Shown piece by piece: positions 9,234-18,900 of a DNA stretch of 64,000 nucleotides. The stretch comes from Chloroflexus aggregans DSM 9485 (GTDB lineage: Bacteria > Chloroflexota > Chloroflexia > Chloroflexales > Chloroflexaceae), in contig NC_011831.1 in assembly GCF_000021945.1 (NCBI RefSeq), forward strand, positions 1 through 64,000, in the 5' to 3' direction. Each line of letters opens with the position of its first letter. Position 1 is the stretch's first letter. Made by a program: the position numbers and the translations under genes. The notes beneath the pieces were generated by a model, which made no database searches, was not told the DNA's origin, and saw only the letters and a list, made by a program, of their open reading frames with translations.

Positions 9234-9277
9234 AGTGCAGATATGACGTTCGTTTGTGTGATTTTGTTGAGGAATCT

Positions 9278-12046
9278 ATGACCGATCCGACTGCTGCCCG
9301 CCCACTTGAGATGGCCAAAGCCTATGAACATCGCCTCGTCGAGCAGCGGCTTTACGATTGGTGGGAACGTAGTGGCCTTTTCGCGCCGCGTGATGATGCT
9401 CCCCGACCACCGTTTGTTATTTCGATACCACCCCCCAACGTCACCGGTGAATTGCATCTCGGCCACGCGATGTTTGTCGCGATTGAGGATCTCATGATCC
9501 GCTGGCGTCGCATGCAAGGCTATCAGACGCTATGGGTGCCTGGTACTGACCACGCCGGGATTGCGACCCAGACGCAGGTCGAAAAGTTGCTCGAACGTGA
9601 AGGTACGTCGCGGCAGGCAGTAGGGCGTGAAGAGTTTCTACGCCGCACGTGGGAGTGGAAAGAGAAGTACGGTGGCGAGATTACTCGTCAGTTACGTCGG
9701 TTAGGTGCGTCGTGTGATTGGTCGCGCGAACGCTTTACTCTTGACCCCGGCCTCTCGCGTGCGGTCCATACCGCTTTTAAGCGCCTGTATGACGACGGCC
9801 TGATCTATCGTGGTATCTATCTCGTCAATTGGTCGCCCAAGCTGCAAACGGCGGTGAGCGACCTTGAGGTCGAATACGAAGAGCGTAATGTCTCGATCTG
9901 GTACGTGTGTTACCCTATCCGTACCGCTACGTGGACCGGTCCGACTGCGCCGTGGGGATCGGGTCAGTGGGCTGCCGGTGCTACCGAGTTTATAACCGTT
10001 GCCACTACTCGCCCTGAAACGATTCTAGGCGATACCGCTGTGGCCGTCTCACCCGGTGATGCGCGTTATGCCCATCTTGTCGGCAAGGAAGCGATCTTGC
10101 CGGCTTTGGGTCGTCCTATTCCGATCATCGCCGATGAATATGTCGATCCGGAGTTCGGTTCGGGTGCGGTCAAGATTACGCCCGGTCACGACAAGAATGA
10201 CTATGAGGTCGGCAAACGCCATAATTTGCCGATGATTAACATCATGAATCCCGATGCGACCATTAACGAAGCAGGTGGTCCTTACGTCGGGCTTGATCGC
10301 TTTGCGTGTCGTAAGGCGATTCTGGCCGATCTTGAACGCGAAGGCTTGCTGGTCAAGACCGAACCACACAAGATGAACGTCGGGATTAGTCAGCGTGGTG
10401 GTGAGATCATCGAACCGCTCCTCTCTGAGCAGTGGTTTGTCCGCACCAAACCGCTCGCCGAGTTGGCCATCGCTGCGGTACGGGATGGCCGCGTGCGGAT
10501 CGTTCCTGAACGATTCGAGAAGGTTTATTTTCACTGGCTCGAACATATCGAAGACTGGTGTATTTCGCGCCAGCTCTGGTGGGGCCATCGGATTCCGGTC
10601 TGGTATCTACCCGATGGCTCTATCGTGGTGCCCGGATCTGACGAGCCACCGCCTGCCGAAGGTGTCCAAGACCCAGATGTACTCGATACATGGTTCAGCT
10701 CCGGTCTGTGGCCGTTTAGTACGCTCGGTTGGCCTGACGATACCGACGATTACCGCCGGTTCTATCCGACCAGCGTGATGGAGACCGGCTACGATATCTT
10801 GTTCTTCTGGGTGGCGCGGATGATGATGATGGGTTGCTACCTTACCGGTCAGCCACCATTCCATACCGTCTATCTGCACGGCCTCGTGCGTGACGAACAC
10901 GGACGCAAGATGTCGAAGTCGTTCGGGAACGTCGTCAATCCGCTTGAGGTCGTCGAGCAGTACGGCTCTGATGCGCTGCGCTACACCTTGGTAACGAGTG
11001 GTACGCCTGGCCAAGATGTTAATCTCAACCCACAACGGATTGAAGCGGCGCGTAATTTTGCCAACAAGATTTGGAATATTACGCGGTTTGTGATCGGTAA
11101 ATTGGGCGATCTGCCCCGTACCGACAGTGTGAAGATTACGCCAGAGATACTGCACCGCGAGGAGTTTACCCTTGCCGATCGCTGGATTCTCTCGCGCTAT
11201 GCCTATCTGGTAGCCGAGGTGGATCGGTTGATGGAAGGGTACAACTTTGGTGAAGCCGGTCGTCAAATGCACGATTTCCTGTGGGGTGAGTTTGCCGACT
11301 GGTATGTCGAGATTGCTAAGGTGCAGCTTGAAGGTGATGCCCAACGGGCTAACCTCACCCGGCGCGTGCTCTTTACCGTGCTTGATGGTAGCTTACGACT
11401 GCTCCATCCCTTTATGCCCTTCGTGACCGAGGAGGTGTGGCAGTATCTCACCGAAGCCTACCAACAGCCCGATCCTACTCCCACCACGCCCTACGCCGAA
11501 TTGGGTCGGCGTACCCTCAGCTACGCAGCTTATCCAACACCGCTTGCAGGAATGCACGACGAAGCGGTTGAGGCCGATTGGGCGTTGGTGCAAGAGCTGA
11601 TTGTGGCCATTCGGAATGTGCGCAGTGAGTACAAAGTTGAACCGGCGAAGTGGATTGCGGCTATAGTTGTAGCAGGCGAACGCGCTGATCTGTTCCGCAC
11701 TCAGACCCCGTTGATCAGCCGGTTGGCCCGCGTTGCTGCCGACAAACTCACCATCGTCACCGATCTTGCCGAACGTCCACGTCAAGCCGCGTCGATTGTG
11801 ATCGGCGCTGTCGAATGTTTCCTACCACTGGCCGGTCTCATCGATATTGTCGCAGAACGCGACCGTCTCCAAAAAGAACTGGCCCAAGCCGAAGCAGACG
11901 TTGCCCGTCGTAGCGCTCGGCTTGCCAACGAGAGCTTTGTCGGCAAAGCTCCACCACACGTTGTCCAAAAAGAGCGTGAAGCGCTTGCCGCGGCAGAGGC
12001 AGCGGTAGCCCGTCTGCGCGAGCGGATTGCCGAGCTTGAGGCGTAG
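9278..12046 (+). CDS. valS: Valyl-tRNA synthetase
   Basis: Class Ia synthetase charging tRNA-Val. The ATG at 9278 has GAGG at 9269-9272 and gives 922 residues, the usual length. The Rossmann core contains the ValRS-type HIGH motif (PPPNVTGELHLGHAM, about residue 45-60) and KMSKS (GRKMSKSFGN, about residue 545). The editing (CP1) domain lies between them, with TTRPETILGDTAVAV. The anticodon-binding helical domain (WGEFADWYVEIAK) and a C-terminal coiled coil (from about residue 855, Arg/Glu/Ala heptads) are all present. A monocistronic gene, closed by a strong hairpin and convergent with the hydrolase gene. Confidence 0.98.
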   Translation: MTDPTAARPLEMAKAYEHRLVEQRLYDWWERSGLFAPRDDAPRPPFVISIPPPNVTGELHLGHAMFVAIEDLMIRWRRMQGYQTLWVPGTDHAGIATQTQVEKLLEREGTSRQAVGREEFLRRTWEWKEKYGGEITRQLRRLGASCDWSRERFTLDPGLSRAVHTAFKRLYDDGLIYRGIYLVNWSPKLQTAVSDLEVEYEERNVSIWYVCYPIRTATWTGPTAPWGSGQWAAGATEFITVATTRPETILGDTAVAVSPGDARYAHLVGKEAILPALGRPIPIIADEYVDPEFGSGAVKITPGHDKNDYEVGKRHNLPMINIMNPDATINEAGGPYVGLDRFACRKAILADLEREGLLVKTEPHKMNVGISQRGGEIIEPLLSEQWFVRTKPLAELAIAAVRDGRVRIVPERFEKVYFHWLEHIEDWCISRQLWWGHRIPVWYLPDGSIVVPGSDEPPPAEGVQDPDVLDTWFSSGLWPFSTLGWPDDTDDYRRFYPTSVMETGYDILFFWVARMMMMGCYLTGQPPFHTVYLHGLVRDEHGRKMSKSFGNVVNPLEVVEQYGSDALRYTLVTSGTPGQDVNLNPQRIEAARNFANKIWNITRFVIGKLGDLPRTDSVKITPEILHREEFTLADRWILSRYAYLVAEVDRLMEGYNFGEAGRQMHDFLWGEFADWYVEIAKVQLEGDAQRANLTRRVLFTVLDGSLRLLHPFMPFVTEEVWQYLTEAYQQPDPTPTTPYAELGRRTLSYAAYPTPLAGMHDEAVEADWALVQELIVAIRNVRSEYKVEPAKWIAAIVVAGERADLFRTQTPLISRLARVAADKLTIVTDLAERPRQAASIVIGAVECFLPLAGLIDIVAERDRLQKELAQAEADVARRSARLANESFVGKAPPHVVQKEREALAAAEAAVARLRERIAELEA

Positions 12047-12058
12047 TGCATGCACAAC

Positions 12059-12093
12059 ATTGCAGCGACGTTGCCCGGCAACGTCGCTGCAAT
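12059..12093. terminator. 17-bp palindromic hairpin between convergent genes
   Basis: ATTGCAGCGACGTTGCC (12059-12075), one central base, then its exact reverse complement (12077-12093). It lies 12 bases after the valS stop and 22 bases before the stop of the convergent hydrolase gene, so it could terminate both. There is no U-tract on either side. Confidence 0.65.
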
Positions 12094-12115
12094 AGTGTTC
12101 TCCTCTTAGCATCCG

Positions 12116-12952
12116 CTACAGATACTCACGTTGATTTACCCGTCGCCGCCACTCTTCTTTTATTTCAATCGCCGTCCCCTGTGAAACCAAGAAATCAAGT
12201 AACATTCGACCAAACGTATTAGCCTGCTCGAGGAAGGGGAAGTGGCTAGCTTTCGGTAACACCAGCAACTGAATTGGGCGCTCGGCCAGCTCGTTGAGAA
12301 ATGCGGCGTGCGCCGGATTGACAATCGGATCTTTGCCACCGTATACCGCCAGCAATGGGGTCTGTAACGAAATAATGTGAGGGCGCAGGTCCGTCTCGAG
12401 CAACGACTCGTGAACCCGGTTCAACACATGTTCGCTCAAGCTGATCGTGTCTTCCTCAATCTCCTGCTGAATCTCGGTATCCGCTACCTGTAATGAGCGT
12501 ACCATCCGCGCCCAACCGTTCTGGCTGGTGTTCATGCCCAGCAAACGAGAGAGCGTCCCCGGCTTGATATGTTGGGCCAACACTTGGCCGTGGAGGGGCG
12601 TAGCGACGGTCAGCAATCGATTGAACCGCTCTGGATGTTGGTGAGCAGCGATAATCGCCACCATCCCGCCCATACCATGTCCCACCAACGTCGCTCGGGC
12701 AATGCCCAGCCGGTCCATAAATTGCATCAGCATCGCAACATATGTCGGTACCGAAAACTGATCACCGCGCCGGTCGCTCTCGCCAAAACCCCAGAAATCG
12801 AACGCATAGGCGCGGTACCGTTCGGAAGCAAGATCCATGATCGGCACCCAATACCGCCACGAGCCGATCCAGCTATGCAGAAAGATGATCGGCTGACCGC
12901 GCCCGAATACTTCGTAGTGGGCGAGCCGATTGTCGAGGTGGATAACGCTCAT
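12116..12952 (-). CDS. Alpha/beta hydrolase-fold protein, nucleophile Ser replaced by Gly
   Basis: 278 residues with the hydrolase fold: an oxyanion segment (FLHSWIGSW), the DFWGFGES turn, and a nucleophile elbow at residues 91-96 reading GHGMGG where active relatives have GHSMGG. The codon is GGT, one base from AGT (Ser). The other triad members look intact: Asp in YGGKDPIV and His in KASHFPF. It is therefore probably inactive as a serine hydrolase and may bind a ligand or protein. Its ATG overlaps the stop of the giant kinase (ATGA), so the two are translationally coupled. RsbQ-RsbP of Bacillus is a known case of a hydrolase paired with a sensor, but RsbQ keeps its serine. Confidence 0.88.
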   Translation of the reverse strand: MSVIHLDNRLAHYEVFGRGQPIIFLHSWIGSWRYWVPIMDLASERYRAYAFDFWGFGESDRRGDQFSVPTYVAMLMQFMDRLGIARATLVGHGMGGMVAIIAAHQHPERFNRLLTVATPLHGQVLAQHIKPGTLSRLLGMNTSQNGWARMVRSLQVADTEIQQEIEEDTISLSEHVLNRVHESLLETDLRPHIISLQTPLLAVYGGKDPIVNPAHAAFLNELAERPIQLLVLPKASHFPFLEQANTFGRMLLDFLVSQGTAIEIKEEWRRRVNQREYL

Positions 12953-15900
12953 ACCTCCACCTCCTCGTCGTTGTCGGTGCTCTTCGTTTGCTGGAGCGGG
13001 ATGGCAAACGAGAACGTACTGCCTTTACCTAGCTCGCTGGTCACCCAGATCTCGCCACCATGCATCTCTACCAGTTGCTTGGCGATACTCAGACCCAAAC
13101 CGGTACCACCGGCAATATCACGCAGCGGGTTGTCGGCGCGGTAGAAGGGGCGGAAGAGTTTCTTCAACTGCTCCGGTGACATTCCAACACCGGTGTCTTC
13201 CACTTCAATTTGCATCATGTTCGCTCGATTAACGAACGCTCGAACGGTAATCGAGCCACCTTCGTAGGTGTATTTCACCGCGTTCGAGAAGAGGTTGAAG
13301 ATAATCTGACTAACCCGTTTCTGGTCGGCGATAACCGGTGGCAGCGACGGCGAGGTATCGATCCGCACCTTCATCCCCTTACGCTCGTATTCCAACCGCA
13401 ACGACTGCACTACTTCCTCGATCACCGTTGGAATATCAACTTGCGTAAAAGTCAGTTTCTTCTTCGAGTCGGGCCGTGAGAACTCGAGAATGTCTTCGAT
13501 AAGGGCGCGGAGTCGGTTAGTGTTATTCTTGATAATGTTCAGATAACTGAGCTGATCCGGCGTCAGGTTCAGACTGGCCGTAAGCAGCAGGACATCGACA
13601 TACCCTTTGATCGCCGTCAACGGTGTACGTAGCTCGTGGCTGACGTCCGAGATAAACTGACGTTTCTCCTTATCTGCCTCAATTTCGCGGGTAATATCGC
13701 GCAACACAGCCACGGTGCCGTAATCGGTGTCAAGGCCGCGAACCGGCGCGATATTCACCGCGATCACCTGTGTCGGATCGGTTAAGTCAATTGATGTGCT
13801 AAAGATACCCTGGGTCTCGCGCATCCGGCGTAGGCCGTGCAAAATCCCTTGGTAGATCGTCTGCCCACGTCGGCGGCTGATGTCGTCGTTCCCAACCTCG
13901 GCTAAATGAGCGAGGGGTTGACCGAGAACAAGGTCAGCCGCAATATCGAGCATCTGTTCCGCAGCCGGGTTGAACAGCGTAATCTGATTCGTCGTATCGA
14001 GCACAATAACACCTTCCGTCATCGAGCGGAAGATAGCGGCACTCTTCGACGACTCGGCACGCTGCTCTTCGAGGAGCACTGCATTGCGGAGCGCCAGATC
14101 GTTCACGAAACCGTAAAGCTGGGCATTGTAGACGGCAGCAGCGATCACACTCGCAATTGTGCCGAGCAGATTCATTTGCGAATCGCTGAAGTAATTAGGT
14201 TGCGGGCTAGACAGAATGATCACACCAATTGCAGTATCACCCGTCTGCAATGGGACACCGGCAACCGAACGAACCGTATCGGCACGACCCGATTCCTGAA
14301 CCCAGCGCGGATCATGCGTAACGTCACGGATGTTCACCGGTTCTTGGTGCTGCATAATCCAGCCTGCCAAGCCCTCGGTATTGTTCGCGAATCGTAGCGG
14401 CACATTGGCTGCTTGCACCTGCCCACGACCGTGCAACACTGCGCGGCAGATTAACGCTCCACTTTCCACATCACGCAACATGAGCGACCCGCGATCCACT
14501 TGCAGACTGTCGGAGATCAATGCAAGCGCCCGCTGAATGATCAAGTCGAGATCGAGTTGAGTCGTCAGTTCTAGGGCAATGCGGTTGACTGCCTCGAGGC
14601 GTTCCTTCTCTTCCGACAGCAACTGGGTCGCTTGTTCGAGTTCGGCGGTGCGTTCGCGCACACGCGCATCGAGATCGGCGGCGAGATTGCTAATTTGATC
14701 GAACAGACGCGCATTCTGGATGGCTTGGCTTGCTTGGCTGGCGATAGTAAATACAACCGCTAATGCCTCTTCATCGTAGGCAGCCGGTTCGATATTGTGA
14801 ACCGTCAAGACACCCACGAGTTCGTTATCAACCAGCAGCGGCGCTCCGATCCACGCACCATCACACCAGCCCAGTCGGCGTAGTTCGTGAAAGCGCGGAT
14901 CGCGATACGTATCGGCGATCAGGATCGGCTGATGCTCAATCGCCATCGATTGGAAGAGACTACTATTTTCGAGGATCAAGGTGCTATTAACCGGTAGGGT
15001 ACACGTTGTGCCACGCACCTCGACTACTCGTAGATCACCGTACCCCTCATCACGCAGGAGCATTGCTGCGCTATCGTAGGGTACGATCTGCTGCAACTGC
15101 TCGAGGACCAGTGTCTGAATTTCGCGCAACGCAAGGGTCGACGTAAACGACTGAGCTATCTCACGCAACATATCCGCCTGTCGTCGCCGTTTTTGCTCGA
15201 CGGCGAAGAGTTGCGCACTCTTCAGGGCTTGTGCCGCTTGGTTGGCCAAGATCGAGAGCAGCGAAATTTGGTGCTGGGTCCATTCAAAAGGTGTCCGCAT
15301 GCCAACCCAGATCACGGCGAGGCGTTCTTCGATTGGGCCAACCGCAATGCCCAGTGCGCTACGTACACCGAGCTTCAATGCATGGTGATCACCGCCATCG
15401 AACTCGGCTAAATCGCTAATCGCAATCGGCTGATCGCGTCGTAACAAGGCGGTAGTCAAGCCATCGCGCCGAAAATCAATACGAATATCTTCACGGAATT
15501 CAAGGCCATCGATGAGGATCTGGCGCTCAATATTCCCACGCCGGTCGAGCCGAAGTACTGCTCCCAGTTCGGCACGAAGCAAGCGCACCGCTGCATCCGC
15601 GATAAGCATCTGAATTGTGTCAGGTTCGAGTGTGCCCGATAAGCTCTGCGACACCTCGAACAGGGTACTCATCTCATTCGCATTTTGGCGGGTTTCGGCA
15701 AACAGGCGGGCGTTGTTTAATGCAACAGCCGCCTGATTCGTTACTGTCATGACGAAACGCAGATCGTTCTCGTCGAAGGCATGTTGCGTATAGCTCTGGA
15801 TATTAATCACACCCAGTACCTGATTGCCGTAGATAATGGGAACGACCAGATACGACTCCTCGATAGCCGATGTATCGCCGATCCGCCCCTCGTCGATCAG

Positions 15901-18900
15901 CAGACCCATCGCACGGGCGGCAGACGCTGTGCCGAGTAGGAGCGGACGACGGTTTCGGATGACCCATCCATTTGTTCCATAGCCAAGTGGTTGCGACTCA
16001 AGCGTAACTCGTTGACCGCGGTCGTAGGCAATTGGATAGCTAATCGTGTTGGTCGCTTCATCGTAGAGAGCGATCAGCGACGTGCTAGTATCGATAATTT
16101 CACCGATCCCGGCGTGCAATCGTTCGATCAGTTCAATAACATCGAGCGAAGCGTTTACTTCAGCACTAATCCGGTTAATAATAGTCAGCTCGTTGATACG
16201 TCGCTCACGCTCCTCAAACAGGCGCGCATTCTCCAGTGCTGTTGCCGCCTGATTGGCCAGACCGGACAGCAACACCATCTCATCGTTCGTAAAGCGACGT
16301 CGGTAATTGGTCATCACACTAAGCACACCGATGATCTGCTCGCGGTAGATGACCGGTACACCCATAAATGAGATGAGATTATTGCGCTGCTGGTAGTTGG
16401 GGTAGAGCGATCCGCCCTCTTCATTCACATCTTCGATGATCAGGGGCTGACCGGTCTCGGCTACTCGTCCGGTGAAGCCCTGACCGATAGGTACGCGCAT
16501 CCTGCGCCCCTGCTCAGACGGGATACCATCGAGGGCTGCCGGTGTGAGGACATTGCCTTCGCTGATCGTCCATAGTGCTACCGTCGTGACATTAAACTGA
16601 CGGCTGACCAATTCCATCAGTTTATTGAGCACCTCTTGCGGGCGGAGCAGCGACGACAAGATCCGAGCAGCGTCGAGCAGCGTTGATAGTTCGCTGACCT
16701 TCTGCCGGGTCGCCTCAGCACTCCGTTGCGCTTCAGCCGTTGCACGGGCGCGTGCAATGGCGGTACTCGTCTGGTTGGCCAGGGTCTGGCACAACTCGAG
16801 GACCTGTGGCGAGAACGTACCTGTTCGTCCGACAAAGTCAAGCCCGACTGCGCCGATCACTTCATCATTCAAGATGATCGGGATGATACCAATGGAACGA
16901 ATATCAAGTGCCCGGAATATCTCATGCGACGGCGCAAACAGTGGATCGTTTTGCGCATCTTCTGAAACCAGCGGTCGTTTCTCGCGATCGAGCCAAGTAA
17001 CCGAAGGATTGTCGAAGAGTTGGATGCGCAGTTGATCGAGCAGTCCACTATCGACAAACTCGGCGACGGCCGGTGCATAGCCGCTTTCACGGTCGTAGAT
17101 CACCATCCGTGCCTGATCAACCCCCGTCGCGGTCGCCATTGCATTGACGATCTCTTGGTAAATGGCTTTGAGATCGGTCAGTGCATTGGTTTTGGCTGCA
17201 ACCCGGTTAATCAATGCCAGTTGCTCAACTTGCGTTTGTGCGCGCTCGAGGAGGCGAGCATTCTGAACGCCGAGCGCTAATTGGCTGGCAACCGTCGTCA
17301 GGAAAGCGCGCTCCCGCTCGTGGTAGATACCGGGAGTATAGCTCATCACTGCCAGTACGCCAACGACCGTCTGGTCCCCGATCAGCAATGGCACGCCGAG
17401 CCATGCTGCCGAGGGACGTTCACTCCCAAAACGTACCGGCTGAAAACCGGCTTGGGCAGCCTCGATGCTAAGATCGGTAAATTGTAAAGGCTGGCGGGTC
17501 TGAATAATTCGTTCGGTTAGGCTCCCCGGTGTAGGTGGTTGACGATGCTCGGTAAATGACTCAACCCCTTCGTCGACTTCGTAACACAACGTCATCTCGC
17601 CACTTTCCGGTTCGTACAAAAATGCGACGAAAGAGTCGAGGGGAAGGAAGTGGCGTAACTGCTCGTACACATCGCGCAGCATTTGCCGTTGATCGAGCGT
17701 TGCAGCGATGATTTGCCCGATTCGGTTGATAATGTTCAGCTCGCGAATCTGTTGTTCGCGATCGGCGAAGAGACGAGCATTTTCAAGCGCGATGGCGAGT
17801 TGGTTGGCCAGCGCGGCTAAAAAGCGTAATGTGCGTTCAGAAAATGCGGCGGCGGTTTCACTCTGTAACGATAAAACGCCGATCACCGCTCCTTGGCTGA
17901 TCAGCGGCACACCGATCCACGAACGTACCTGCCGACCCTCATCAACTAACAAGAACAACTGATTACGCAGATCGTTTGCTTGCAAAAGGTCATCGATCCG
18001 AAGCGGCTTGCCCTCATCAATAATCTTAGCAGTTAGTCCTTGCTTCGGTGTGACACGCTTATGGTATGCAGGAACCGTTACACCATGTTGTTTAAATAGC
18101 TCGAAGCGTATCGTTTCTTGCTCGGCATTGTAGCTAGCGATGTAGAAGAAATCCGGTATGCCGAGGAAAGCTACTATCTCTTGATAGACACGCTCAAGTA
18201 AGATGTCGAGGTCGGTTGTCGAGGTTGCTGCGGCACCAACCTGGAAGAGTGCCGCCATTTCTTCGGCCCGGTCGCGAGCTTCCTGCAACAGCAGATGGTT
18301 TTCAATCGCAATAGCAGCTTGATCAGCAAAAATCTCAAGTGGTTCGACCATCCGTGCTGTTGGCCGTTGCCGATCTTCGGTGTCACTGGCGAAGATCATG
18401 CCCAACAACATCCCGTTGGTCGAATAAAGTGGTACGCACAGCCGGTCATTCAGTTGCCATTCGTGCTCAGCCCGCTCATCGCTGAATGGGTGATAGTCAA
18501 ATATTCTCGTGTCAAACCCAGCTTCCAGTAAGCGAGCCTCGGCAGCCGGCACAAAGTATGTTCGTCCGAGCCGGAAGCGTGGGTCAAGATAGCGCGTCGC
18601 CAGTGTTAACGCCAATGGATGTTCGGCCAAGCGCGCTTGTTCCGATAAAGGAATACCGGCAGCCGCCTCCAGATAGAGGCGATTCGGATCATCGGGCTGA
18701 ACAAGGCAGAACATGACGGTCCGCAGGCCGAGCGCTTCAATGATGCTATACCCGATCTGCTCAAGCACACTCGGCAGCGACTGATCGGCGCGCAGGGCCT
18801 GCCCAATCTCTAACACGTCGTTGAGAATATCGGCTCGCCGCTGGAGCATTTTGGCCATATGCTCAAGCTCGAAGTAGTGCTGAGCATTCCCGATCCCAAT

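Noticed and set aside
10049-11344. Long minus-strand frames (179 and 245 codons) inside valS
   Set aside because: They are antisense shadows of valS, with no start site and no motif.
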